A DNA stretch of 64,000 nucleotides from Primula veris. Its lineage: Eukaryota > Streptophyta > Magnoliopsida > Ericales > Primulaceae. A program made the position numbers and the translations under genes. Shown here piece after piece: positions 11,384-22,249 of the stretch (positions are counted from its first letter, which is position 1; every line of letters starts with the position of its first letter). The DNA is taken from contig OY821750.1 in assembly GCA_963682055.1 (NCBI GenBank), positions 6,946,501-7,010,500 on the forward strand. The letters are read 5' to 3'. The notes under the pieces are model-generated. The model was not told the origin of the DNA, searched no databases, and worked only from the letters and a program-made list of their open reading frames with translations.

Positions 11384-12359
11384 ATGGACTTAATGAGGGA
11401 AGGAAACGCGTTCAACAAACCACCATTGCTTGAAGGAGGAGTTAACTATGGAGTGTGGAAAATCAGAATGAGATCTTTCATCAAACAGCAAAATGAACAA
11501 GCATGGAAAACTGTGTTGTATGGTTGGGAGATTCCAACTGCCATTGATGGTGAAGGTGAACTGGTTTATGTACCTGAAGACAGATGGTCTGCTGATGAGG
11601 ACAGAAAATCAAGTGCAAACTCAACAGCAATAAACTTGATCTTTGCTGGTGTAACTCTCAGTGTGTTCAGGTATATCTCTCATTGTAAAACTGCCAAAGA
11701 GGCATGGGACATTTTACAAGTAACCTTTAAAGGAACTATTAAAGTAAAAGCTTTTAAACTCCAACAGTTAACCACTCAATTTGAAAACTTAAGAATGGAG
11801 GAAGATAAAACCATTGAACAGTTTAATGGTAGAATTTGTCATATTGCCGATCAAGCTGGAACCTTAAGGTGAAAAATACAGTGATGCTAAACTTGTTAAG
11901 AAAACTCTAAGGTCACTTCCAGAAAGGTTTGAAATTAAGGCTACTGCTATTGAAGAATCAACAGACTTATATAATCTAAAACTTGAAGAACTTATAGGAA
12001 ATCTAAGCACTCATGAGCTAAAATTCTTCAAACAAAAAAGACCAGAAAAAAGAATAGCCTTTCAGGCTAAAAAATCTGAATCTAAGGTCTGTGAGAAAAT
12101 GAGTGATGAAGAAAAGCTAGCCTTCTCTGCTATAAAGGTTTACAAAAAGTTTTATAAGAAAAAACAGGATGATACTGGAACATCCAAAAACTTTCAGAAA
12201 AGTGATAATCAATTTAAGTCAGAATATAGGTTTAATAATAATCCTAAAGGAAAGTGGAATCCTAAAGAGAAGGATGACAGAGAGTATCAGCCTAGAGAAA
12301 TTCAATGCAGAGAATGTAGAAGTTTTGTTCACATCAGTCTGAGTGTGCAAATACTTTAA
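11384..12359 (+). pseudogene. Sirevirus-like GAG, broken
   Basis: The nucleocapsid/capsid protein packages element RNA. It starts with MDLMREGNAFNKPPLLEG and NYGVWKIRMRSFI, the usual copia GAG N-terminus, followed by the KTAKEAWDILQVTFKG and LRMEEDKTIEQFNGR blocks. A stop ends the frame at 11872; similarity resumes in another frame (KTLRSLPERFEIKATAIEES and onward) and includes 12099-12359. A first zinc-knuckle-like CREC motif near 12.31 kb is cut by a second frameshift near 12.33 kb. Confidence 0.9.
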
Positions 12360-12451
12360 AAAGGAACAAAAATGCTTATATAGCCATTCACATTGATAGT
12401 GAATCTGAGAGCAACAGTGATGAAGAGAATGAATCTAACTTTGTTAATTTT

Positions 12452-13201
12452 ATGGGAATAATCACTAAAAAAGAACCTACTTATGAAAGTGACTGTGAGT
12501 CTGTTTCAACCATAGTTACAACTGCTCTTAAAACCTATAATAGTGATGAGGAAGAGCCTTCTGATGAAAACATTACTCAGCAGTATCTTGTCCTTTATGA
12601 AAAATATCAATGTCTGAGTAAGCAATCCTTGATCATAAACAAACTTAATGCTAATCTAAAGGATGAGGTAAAAAATCTCACTGAGCAACTCAACACACAA
12701 CTTGTTGAGCTAACTGAAACCAAGAAGAAAATAAAACTGTTGAATGTGTCTGCATCAGAAAAGTTAGATGACATGCTGTCCTATTCTAGAGGCTCTAAAG
12801 ACAACAGTTTTTTAGGTTACTATGGTTATGAAAGCACTGGAAAAACTACCTTTGTTAAAGCTCTTGTTAAAGCTGAAACTCATGTTTTTGACAATAAGGT
12901 TAGAAGTATAGTTGCAACCAAGAAAAAATTGAATAATCTTAAGGATAAATCTACTTTTAGGTTAAAACTGTGTAACTTCTGTAAAAGACCTGGTCATTCA
13001 GAAATCAAGTGCTATTTAAAAATGAATAGGAAGTATATTTCTCAGAAAAACTGGTTGGCCTCTTGCTATCAAAAGATGAACTGGGTCTGGAGAGTAAAAA
13101 GGAAATCTAGCTTAATTGCCAATAATAAAGCTGTTATTACTTCTTTAAATGTTGTTACTTCTAATGATTGGTATTTTGACATGGTTGTTCTAAGCACATG
13201 A
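12452..13201 (+). pseudogene. GAG C-terminal/protease-region ORF with CCHC zinc knuckle
   Basis: A 249-codon frame continues the GAG reading after the 12.33-kb frameshift. It has a Ser/Glu-rich acidic start, a predicted coiled coil (residues about 45-95), then a canonical CX2CX4HX4C knuckle CNFCKRPGHSEIKC (residues about 173-187). It ends by reading WYFDMVVLST, where a copia protease would have a D-S/T-G active site; the DSG motif is lost here, and the frame changes into the integrase ORF by a 4-nt overlap. Confidence 0.85.
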
Positions 13202-14178
13202 TAGGTACTTCAAGTTCTCTAAAAAATGTCATTAATCTTACAGGAAACACTATTGTGTTTGGAGGTGGAGATACAGGTAAAATTATTGGAAAAGGAACCT
13301 TAAACAAACCTGGAATGCCTGAAATTAATGATGTGTTTCTTGTACATTGTCTGAAAGCTAATCTTATCAGCATTAGTCAACTATGTGACAACAAGATGAT
13401 TGTTAAGTTTAACAAAGATAAGTGTCTTATTACTGATCTTAAAAATGATTTAGTCATGACAGGAGTTAGATCAGCAAATAGCTGCTATGTTTTTGAAAAA
13501 TCTGAAAAAGAATTACCTCAGAATAGGTGCAATCAAGCTATTATCAATAATGTTGATATTTGGCATAAAAGGCTTGGTCATATTGACTTAATGGGACCTA
13601 TGCAAACAGAAAGTATAGGTGGTAAGAAGTATATTTTGGTAGTTGTACATGATTTCTCTAGATACTCTTGGGTAGTGTTTTTAAGGGATAAATCTGAAAC
13701 TTTTGAACTCTTTAAAACTCTGTGCTTGAAACTGCAAATTAAAAAAGGTTCCACCATTGGTAAAATTGTTAGGGTCAGAAGTGATCATGAAACTGAATTT
13801 GAAAACAACAAGTTTAGAGAGTTTTACAACTCCTTAGGTATAAGTCATGAGTTTTCTGCACCTAAGACTCCACAACAAAATGGCATAGTTGAAAGAAAAA
13901 ATAGAACTATTCAGGAAATGGCTAGAGTTATGCTTAATTCTAAGAAACTTGCCAAAAAAATTTGGGCTGAAGCTGTTAACACTGCATGTCATATTGTCAA
14001 TAGGGTATATATTACAAAAGGCACTATCATGACTGTTTATGAAATATGGAAAGGCAGAAAACCCAATGTCAAGTATTTTCAAGTTTTTGGATGTGTTTGT
14101 TACATTCTTAGAGATAGAGAACATCTTGGAAAATTTGATTCTAAGAGTGATAAAGGAGTCTTTCTTGGTTATGCTTAG
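13198..14178 (+). pseudogene. Integrase with internal deletion of its zinc-binding region
   Basis: Integrase inserts the cDNA into the host chromosome. The N-terminal part carries the protease-to-integrase linker. WHKRLGH, the start of the HHCC region, is joined directly to DLMGPM of the catalytic core; compared with the family about 60 residues are missing, including both zinc-binding cysteines. The core keeps D (DLMGP), D (VRSDH) and E (GIVERKNR). The frame stops at TAG 14176-14178, within the C-terminal VFLGYA block. With the deletion the enzyme should be inactive. Confidence 0.9.
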
Positions 14179-14238
14179 AACAGTAGAGCCTTTAGAGTCT
14201 TTAATCTAAGAACAAACTGTGTCATGTAATCTTATAAT

Positions 14239-14553
14239 GTGATATTTGATGACTTAAAAGATGTGGATGAGACTACAGGTGATGATGAAGAGTCAGAAAT
14301 TACAGGAAAAGAAACTAGAGAAATTCAGCAAACAGGCAGTCCAACAATGGTTGGAAGTCCATTTGCAACTGAGGTTGAAACCCAGAATACAACAGAGTCT
14401 GAAGAAGAAGAAGAAAGATCTTCTATTCAAACTACAAGCAAGCCTCGCTATGTAAGAACTCAGAAAAATCATTTCCTTGACAATGTCATAGGAGAAGTTG
14501 CTTCAGGTATGAAAACCAGAGGTAAAAGAAATAATGTTCACTTTGCTTGTTAG
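14239..14553 (+). pseudogene. Integrase/RT linker region of the Sirevirus-like pol
   Basis: An acidic, low-complexity linker (Glu/Thr-rich) in the same frame as the integrase and RT segments, closed by a stop at 14551-14553. It contains the conserved tail SKPRYVRTQKNHFLDNVIGE that precedes copia RT. Stops on both sides show pol is broken into at least four pieces. Confidence 0.75.
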
Positions 14554-14589
14554 ATTTCTCAGTTAGAACCTAAGAATATAAAAGAAGCT

Positions 14590-15819
14590 TTGGAAGACAG
14601 TGAATGGATTTTAGCTATGCAAGATGAACTGTCTCAATTTGAGAGCAATGATGTATGGACTTTAGTACCCAGACCTTCTAATAAAAATGTTTTAGGGACT
14701 AAATGGATCTTTAGGAATAAAAGTAATGAATATGGAGTCATTATTAGGAATAAAGCTAGACTTGTAGCTCAAGGTTACACACAAATAGAAGGAATAGACT
14801 TTGATGAAACCTTTGCTCCTGTAGCAAGAATAGAATCTATTAGAATGCTCCTATCACTTGCTTGCTTATATGATTTTAAGCTGTTTCAACTTGATATTAA
14901 AAGTGCCTTCTTAAATGGTATTATTCAAGAAGAAGTCTATGTGAGTCAACCCAAAGGATTTGAAAATCCAAAATTCCCTGAACATGTTTATTTACTGAAA
15001 AAGGCTTTGTATCGTTTGAAGCAAGCTCCTAGAGCTTGGTATGATAGGTTAACCAAGTTCTTAATTGAAAAATGTTTCAACAGAGGGGGAGTTGATAAAA
15101 CTCTATTCACTAAGAAAACTACAAAGGATATCATCATTGCTCAAATTTATGTTGATGACATTGTGTTTGGTTCCACATCTGATAATAGAATTGTTGAATT
15201 TATTTCTGATATAAAGAATGAATTTGAAATGAGTGGTGGAGGAGAATTAACTTACTTCCTAGGATTGCAAGTTAAACAAAATGAAAAGGGCATTTTTCTA
15301 TGCCAAAGTAAGTATGCTGACAATCTTGTCAAGAAATTTGGCTTAAGTGATAGCAAAGAGAAAAGAACTCCTATGAGTACTATTTTAAAATTGTCCAAGA
15401 ATGATAAAGGTAAGAGTGTATGTCCTAGTCTTTACAGATCTATGATTGGAAGTATTCTTTATTTAACTGCTAGTAGACCAGATCTTTGCTTAAGTGTAGG
15501 AGTATGTGCCAGGTATCAGACAAACCCTTTAGAATCCCACCTTCTAGCTATCAAAAGAATTTTAGGATATGTAAAAGGGACCATTCACCTTGGTCTATGG
15601 TATTCTAAAGACACAAATCACTTTCTTGTTGGTTACTGTGATACAGATTGGGCTGGTAATATAGATGATAGAAAAAGCACTTCTGGTGGTTGTTTTTATT
15701 TTGGGAATAATCTTGTTTCATGGTTTAGTAAAAAACAAAATTGCATTTCTTTATCTACTGCTGAAGCAGAATATATTGCAGCTGGAAGTGGATGCACTCA
15801 ACTCATTTGGATGAAATAG
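14590..15819 (+). pseudogene. Copia reverse transcriptase and RNase H, first part
   Basis: RT copies element RNA into cDNA and RNase H removes the RNA strand. Visible RT blocks: WIFRNKSNEYGVIIRNKARL, QLDIKSAFLNG, LKQAPRAWYDRL and the catalytic YVDDIVFGS near 15.15 kb. RNase H follows with GYCDTDWAGNIDDRKSTSG and AEAEYIAAGSG. An in-frame TAG at 15817-15819 interrupts RNase H; the next ORF continues in the same frame. RT itself looks intact over about 250 residues. Confidence 0.95.
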
Positions 15820-16098
15820 ATGTTAAATGATTATAATATTAAACAAGAAGTGTTAACTCTGTTTTGTGATAACAAAAGTGCTATAGATTTGGCAAAGAAT
15901 CCAGTTCAACATTCCAGAACTAAACATATTGATCTAAGGCACCATTTTATCAGAGAACTAGTTGAAGAAAAGAGCTTAATTTTAGAACATGTTTTAACTG
16001 AAAGACAATTAGCAGATATCTTTACAAAACCCCTTGATACAAACAAGTTTGAATCTTTAAGAAGTGATATAGGGGTCTGTCACTATAGATCTAATTGA
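15820..16098 (+). pseudogene. Copia RNase H, C-terminal part
   Basis: Direct in-frame continuation after the TAG at 15817-15819. It carries LFCDNKSAIDLAKNP, HSRTKHIDLRHHFIREL and TERQLADIFTKPLD, the standard end of copia RNase H. A single stop separates it from the upstream part. Confidence 0.95.
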
Positions 16099-17032
16099 AT
16101 ACTTTTGCTATGTATGTCTGTTATGAGTATTTTTAATACATTTTACTTCTAAGGTAAGTCTTATTTGAGCTTTGAAGTTTTTATCTTGAAAAAGCTGCTA
16201 TTTGGTGTCTCAAAAACAGATGTGAGGTAACTTGTCTTAAAACCTCTCTGGTAATAGAGTTGTAAGCACAAAGTGCATTTTTTTAAGAAGGTTGCAAGCT
16301 CAGTTGCAACCATAGTTGAAACCACGTTCTCAAAATACAGAACTGATCAGTGTTTGCCAAATGATTGTCATGATATCTATGAAACTAATCATAGTGATTA
16401 AATCAAATGAAAAGGCCAAGACAAAATCTTGTTATTTTTGACATCACTTATACTCTTTCCTTAATGAGGTCATCAATCTAGTTTTTGTGTAGAGGAAAAA
16501 TGGATTTGCTCAATATAAGCTCCTAAGTTTTAATTTTTATTAAAGTTCTTCTTGATAAACATATCTTCTTAAGTAAATGGCTAGATTCTTGTTTTTCAAA
16601 GATCTATATCTTAATATTATTGCTATCTTTATTTTGAAACAAGTCAAATTTCCTTCAAAACTTCAACTCCTTAAAATTCAAATTTTGATAAATCTGTTTA
16701 CCTTTGGAATGTATATCTAAATAATTTTCTGAATTTATCTTACTAATAACAGTATCCTTCATAATTTCTTTGAATTTCAAATTTTAAATATCTGTTGCAA
16801 GGAAAGTTCCTATTTTACAGAAAATCTGTTTCAAATTTGATTTGGGTGTATCTTTTTCTAATTGTAAAAAGATTTGGGCTTAACTGCTATTTATACTAAT
16901 TCCTTTTACTATCCCAAATCATTAACAAAATCAGAATTACTCTCTCTCTCTCTCTTTCTATTAAAAACCCTATGTTCTCAGTAAAATCCACACTGCATAG
17001 TTCCAAGTCCAGTTGCAACCTAGCTTGAAACC
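16099..17032 (+). other. Spacer between pol and the extra ORF
   Basis: About 930 bp without coding capacity. It contains GTTGCAACC-type modules at 16290-16325 and 17001-17032; the second runs directly into the ATG of the next ORF. A short CT microsatellite lies near 16.94 kb. Long Sirevirus elements commonly have such a spacer before the third ORF; any promoter or splice acceptor role is inference. Confidence 0.6.
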
Positions 17033-18088
17033 ATGTCTTCAAATCCTCCTAATAAACCCAATCTCAACTATGAAGATGATAGCACTCTTAGAAACATTCT
17101 GAATCAATCCCAAACTAGTACAGGCTCTAAGGCCAAGGTAAGTGAGTCTTTTTCTTCTAAGAAACATAGGTCTAAGAAACGTGCTAGAAGAAACCTACAG
17201 AATGATCCTATCATTGCTAAATTAGCCTATGATTCTCTTTTCAATGAGGTTGATCCTCGATTCTGGAATAAAGATATGTCTGATAGGTTCAGTTCTCTTG
17301 CTAGTAGGGAAATTCATTCTGAAAGAAAATTAAATTTAGCTAGCTATCAGCACATACAGGTGCATGTTGAGAAATTGCTAACAAATGTTGGTTTAGAGAG
17401 AACTATATGCTATCCTGACTCCTACTATCCTGAGGTTGTTAAGGAATTTTATGCAAATTTAAGTACCAGTGTCTTTGATGAGGGTGATCCTGCCTATGGC
17501 AGAGTATTTTTGAGGGGTCTTACTTTGGACTTTACCCCTAAGATAATCAATGATTTTCTAAGTTCTCCTAGTCCTTCTGAGAGCAGTAGTGATTTTGACA
17601 TGGAAGTTGTAGCTCTTGTCCTTACAGGAAAGAATAACAGGTTTGATGGTACTTCCATTAAAACTTCCTCACTCACTCTGTGTGCTGCTGTGCTTCATAA
17701 AATTGCTAGGTTTAATTGGACTCCTACTAAACAACTCTCTAGAGTGAACAAAGATATGGCTGTTTTTCTATATAAGATCGTGTCCTCATTACCAATTACC
17801 TTTGGTAATCATGTGTTTAATCTTACCAGAGATTTCAGTGATATTAAATCACACTCTATTCTGCTACCCTTTCCTTGCTTAATCACTGGGCTAATTCTGT
17901 CTCAAGTTATACCCATATCTTCCACCCATCCTATTAGAATCTCCTCTGAAAAGTCCACCAATTGTCCCTCTGCCTTGTACATTTCTGCAAAAATTCTGAA
18001 GGAAGGATATGTGAATGACATCACTGGTGAAAAAGGGAAAGAAAAGGAGACAACAAGTGCTCCTTCTAAGAAGAAAGGAGTGAGGTAG
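17033..18088 (+). CDS. Sirevirus extra ORF (env-like / plant transposon-protein domain)
   Basis: An intact 351-codon ORF on the sense strand between RNase H and the 3' LTR, where Sireviruses such as SIRE1 have an envelope-like or otherwise unassigned ORF. A basic N-terminal segment (KKHRSKKRARRNLQ, residues about 44-57) looks like a nuclear or nucleic-acid-binding signal. The middle has the pattern of the 'putative plant transposon protein' domain (YPEVVKEFYANLS and RVFLRGLTLDFTPKIINDFL, residues about 125-180). The C-terminus is Lys/Ser-rich. I see no signal peptide and no convincing membrane anchor, so an envelope role is not supported here. It is the only element ORF without a stop or frameshift; sequence up to 18.26 kb keeps an acidic coding look in another frame. 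Confidence 0.75.
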   Translation: MSSNPPNKPNLNYEDDSTLRNILNQSQTSTGSKAKVSESFSSKKHRSKKRARRNLQNDPIIAKLAYDSLFNEVDPRFWNKDMSDRFSSLASREIHSERKLNLASYQHIQVHVEKLLTNVGLERTICYPDSYYPEVVKEFYANLSTSVFDEGDPAYGRVFLRGLTLDFTPKIINDFLSSPSPSESSSDFDMEVVALVLTGKNNRFDGTSIKTSSLTLCAAVLHKIARFNWTPTKQLSRVNKDMAVFLYKIVSSLPITFGNHVFNLTRDFSDIKSHSILLPFPCLITGLILSQVIPISSTHPIRISSEKSTNCPSALYISAKILKEGYVNDITGEKGKEKETTSAPSKKKGVR

Positions 18089-18340
18089 TATCTGCTACAA
18101 AAACTGGCTTCAAATCAAGAAAGAAGGGTTGAGCTAGATACAGATGACTATGAGATCAAGAAGCTACTGGAGAATCTCACAGAAAGTGAAGATGATGGCA
18201 ACAGTGATAGTGGCTACTCACTCAGCAGTGAAGAAGAAGAAGAAGAAGAAGAATAAGAGGTTATCAGAGATGCACCTCTAAAGGAAAGAGCTCCTCACTC
18301 CAAAAGACCTCTTTACTAGCTTTGTCTGGTTTCTGGCAAA

Positions 18341-18706
18341 TAGGGGGAGAAAAGAAGTTTATGTGTCCATTTTTATGTTTATGTTTCAATTTCAAACTTC
18401 TGTATCTGCAAATTATGTGTTCAGACTATTTTGTGCCAATATTTTTGGCCTTATGTTTTCTGCAGTTTATTTCTAAATTCTGTTTGTTTTTTAATTTGAA
18501 TATGGTCTGAAACTTTGGTGAATGGATATCTATCTATGCTTAAATGATGCCTGCTATTCTAACCTGCAAGGGGGAGCTCAAACAAGTGACACAAAAGCAT
18601 TGAAAAATTACATAGTTTAAAAGTTGTGTTTGCTAACAAAATTACAGGTGAAGTGTCTGTTTATAAACTTAGGTTATTTGTCAAAACCAATGAAAAATGG
18701 GGAGAT
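18341..18706 (+). promoter_or_regulatory. Multiple polypurine tracts before the 3' LTR
   Basis: Three purine runs: TAGGGGGAGA at 18341-18350, AAGGGGGAG at 18568-18576, and AAAAATGGGGAGA abutting the 3' LTR (18694-18706). Only the last is placed to prime plus-strand synthesis of a full LTR. Repeated tracts upstream of the 3' LTR are a described Sirevirus trait. Confidence 0.8.
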
Positions 18707-19823
18707 TGTTAGGACCAGATTTCTGGACCTTATACTGTTTGTTGTCTATTGGTTTGAACTAAATAACTCTAGTTGATTGCTAAGAATTGAAACAGTCTCT
18801 TAGTTTCAAGTAAGGTTGCAACCTCAGTTGCAACCACAGTTCCAACCTGCTGTTCTGCAGGATTCTGTTTAGTTCTTTTATTCTGCATTACTATTCTTTA
18901 AATGATGATTAGGTATTTTAAAGTATGCAGGATATATTCTCATATGTTCTTAAAGACTTTAGTTTATATCTATTGAGAATATTAAAGTGATAAGAAAGAT
19001 GTTTCCTAAAATATATAAGGAGATTAGTTTTTTAAAGATAATGTTTACTTTAAACTAGGCAATCTATATCTCTATTCTTATGCAAATCTTTATCACTTGT
19101 TTCAATATTTGTTCTTTATCAAAATTAGTATGATACGTTTAAGATTGAATGAAATATGGAGTTAATGTTTAATATATTTATTTAGAAAGATTTTATCTCT
19201 AAAAGATACTATCTTATATGTTCCTTATTTAAGGAATAGATTAACTCCTATTTCCATGCTAGTTATTAACAGGTATTATCTTATGAAAATTGAGGTCAAT
19301 ACTACGCTGAAGTATATCGTGATATATGGAAATATTGAAATCAATCAAAAGAGTCAAAGGCAATCATCAAGATCTTGAAGAAAGAAGATTGTTTTTACTT
19401 GTATAAATAGTTGATAACTTAGCTGGTAAAAAGGTGTGTGTTCTAAATTATAAAGAACTCATTCTTGAGAGAATACACAGTGAACTTTTAAAAGAAAACA
19501 ATGGTGGGATGCCATTGATATTTTGAGTGATAGTTATAAGGTAGGAGCAATATAGAGATAGGCAGAAAAACCTAGAGGGAGTCTGAGTGTTTTTCAATAA
19601 GACTTGAATCCTATATTGTAGGCTTTTATAATATCATAATCTGGGTGAGTGTCCCGGAGACGTAGTCTAGTTAGGTGAACTCCGTTTTTAAATGTGCGTG
19701 TGATTTATTTCAAGTACATTTAACTTTACAAGTTCTGTCCATCAATATACTTAGATTCCGACTGTGGTTGCAACTTCACTTGGAACCTTACTGCAACAAC
19801 TAAAACAGCGGATAGGAATTTCA
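18707..19823 (+). repeat. 3' LTR of the Sirevirus-like element
   Basis: Begins TGTTAGGACC and ends GGAATTTCA; it matches the 5' LTR with about 4% differences. TATAAATAG is retained at 19402-19410. The CCGTT target duplication follows immediately. Confidence 0.95.
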
Positions 19824-20110
19824 CCGTTGAATTTGTTGATGTTGAACCATTACACAAAGACTAAATCTGAGAAATCTTTTACTGGTATAGAGCAATCAAT
19901 CTTTCAAATAGTTTGATTTTTAGTAATAGAAGAGCTTGCAAATTTTGAGCTATTTAAGTATCGGGTATGACAGTAAGAACAATCACAAAACTTCTTAAAT
20001 TTCATGCGCATGAAGTACCTTGTGTTCAAACTGAATAATTATGAAGAAGTTGTATTTGTTACGGTGGAAGAAATATATTGGATCTCCGCCTTAAGTCCGA
20101 AAGCCAATTA
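19824..20110 (+). repeat. Dof-tail block, copy B, 3' part
   Basis: Resumes the block at the target duplication with TGAATTTGTTGATGTTGAAC, contiguous with 10202 in the undisturbed copies A (5.87 kb) and C (23.15 kb). Similarity fades after about 20110. Confidence 0.8.
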
Positions 20111-20763
20111 TAGGCCATACAAACCAATTGCTATACAAGTTAGGATACATGATACTAGCCCGAATAATCTGGAAAAGTTATAATACTATATATATATAAA
20201 TCAAGCTTCAAGGTGCACTTTTTTTTCTTTACATAAATACCAGACGTTTCATATCTCAACGTTTAAAGTTTGTTTCCTCTTCTAATCTGGACGATTCATA
20301 AATAAGAAAGCCACATTCTTCATATCTCAACGTTTAAATGTTGTTTTTAGAAAAATTACTTTTTTAAGCAACCAAACCATTTTAATATTAGTAAAAGAAT
20401 AATTTATTCAAGGGATAAACCCCATGATGACTATAATGTAATATAATCTGATTGGATCAAAACTAACATAGAAATTCGGTAACCTAATTTAGGAGACCTA
20501 TACTGCAAATGAGGATAAAACAAGTCGGCTACAACTTTTCAAGAACCCCATTCCAAAACCGAAAATGAGCTCTAAAAAACACGAATTTTCTCCTTATCAT
20601 GCCCGCTATCGTTATCGCTCCCCTTGTATAGAAAAATTGCTCATATCATAATGTCCACCATATGCATGTTGATGTTTTCTCTGTTTACGCTTTGAGATGA
20701 ATCTTCTAATTTTCCTAGAATTTTTTGTCAAATACAAATGAATAACAAACTAAAAAGATTGGG

Positions 20764-21300
20764 CATGGACGGAACTATTATGATATCGGTGGGAGGTCCG
20801 TAGAAAAAAAATTGCTACTAGAATTTTCAAAAAAAAAAACGTTTCAAATAATCGAAAACTGAGTTTAAAAGTCTTTTCTGAAGGTTAAAAAAAACGAGTA
20901 GATAATTGTAAAAAACACAATAAATTTAAAGTTATAATTTATTTATTTTGCTAAGATAAAAGTAAAGTATTCGAAGAATATTTGTAGATTTTAAAAAGAA
21001 AGATAGAAATATAGAGATGTTATTGAAAATAATAAAAAAAATGAAATGTTACTCGTGTAACTAAATAAAGATGAAAGAAATAAAAAAGACATAAGTTGTG
21101 ATGGTAAATAATTGAAACAATGATCTCTTATTCAATTTTAGGTAGCATTATCATATATGAGCTAACTATGATTATATATCTTATGTGGGCCTATTAATAT
21201 ATATAAGCTAATTTTTTAAAATTTTCTTTATAAAAAAAATCGTTTTTAAAATTTTCGGGGTGGCGGCGGCCTCCTCTGCGCCCCCCTAAATCCGCCCCTG
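20764..21300. mobile_element. hAT-like non-autonomous element, 537 bp
   Basis: The right end read on the minus strand is CAGGGGCGGATTTAGG, a common plant hAT terminus. The left end, CATGGACGGAACT, is a diverged match. The 8-bp flanks AGATTGGG (20756-20763) and AGCTTGGG (21301-21308) agree at 7 of 8 positions. The interior is AT-rich and non-coding. Confidence 0.65.
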
Positions 21301-22249
21301 AGCTTGGGTCTCTTTCGGTAAATTAATGGAAATAGCTAATATGAAGTGAATTGTTTTTGTTAAAACGCATCAGTACTAGAACGAGCTATGTTAAGAATGT
21401 TCTTGATTCAATTGCCTCCATAGGAGTTCGGCTACAATTTTCTCCATAAATTTGATGCGGACGGTAAAGTTGAACTAAAGTTAGGGATAAATAACTATGT
21501 ACAATAGAATAATCGTCATGTTTTGGCAGATGAGCTCCCATTACCCATTGCTGAATACCCCACTGCTTGAAAAGCATCTTCTTGTCGCAACAAACTGTGT
21601 TCAACTAAAAACAGTACTCGGAAATGTGCTCATCCAAACGCCATATATTGTACCAAAAATGTCATCTGTATTCTTTATTTCTTCATCATGTAAATAAAAC
21701 TCTGCTTGAGACTTTATCATTCACTACAGGAATTAAGCTCTTTAGGGGCCAAAAAGTTTGTCCCTGATATGGCATCCATGAAGAAAAAAATTATTGTTTC
21801 AAAAACAAAACCTAGTATATGTAAGGGACTGCAATTAATACAACTTAACATCGTAATAAAGGTAGCAATTCATTCTAGGAATAGATTCTAACAACACAAG
21901 ACGCAGTTAGTAAAATTAATAAAAGTGGCTTATTATTTGTGACCTAACATGTTATGTCTCTTATAGTCCTCTTCTGTATTTCCGCATCGTAAAACTTGGT
22001 TACGTCAAAATTACTAGTATATGCCATTGTTCTTCTTGAAGCATAAATTAATGAGATTCTGTAGGTAAGGATGCTAAAATTTCAGAATATTGCATGTTTA
22101 TGTGTTAGCGTTTTTTGAGACAGCAGTATTAATGTCCTGTTAAGCTTTCTATGGTTTTAGAACTCCCATTCCATGAACCTTTTAATATTCTAGATTCTGT
22201 TTTATTATTTAACTGTAGTCCAATCACGATGAAATTTTGTATGGTTGGG
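21301..22249. other. Intergenic sequence, nothing recognised
   Basis: About 950 bp. The ORFs at 21386-21604 (minus) and 21497-21697 (plus) overlap each other and show no known domain, so neither is called a gene. Confidence 0.5.

Larger units (their letters stand above)
10203..19823 (+). mobile_element. Sirevirus-like Ty1/copia LTR retrotransposon, full length
   Basis: The element is 9621 bp with TG...CA LTRs (1122 and 1117 bp), a 5-bp target duplication CCGTT (10198-10202 and 19824-19828), a tRNA-Met primer site and polypurine tracts. Domain order is GAG, integrase, RT and RNase H (copia order), followed by about 0.9 kb of spacer and an extra ORF, which is typical of Sireviruses. By eye the LTRs differ at about 40 of 1120 positions (near 4%), so the insertion is fairly young. 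The proteins carry stops, frameshifts and a deletion, so this copy is not autonomous. It lies inside Dof block B. Confidence 0.95.

Noticed and set aside
17033..18088. Calling the extra Sirevirus ORF a true envelope gene
   Set aside because: No signal peptide, fusion-like or transmembrane segment was seen; position alone does not support the label.
21386..21697. Overlapping ORFs on both strands as a small gene
   Set aside because: No recognisable domain, splice context or duplicate; cannot be told from chance.
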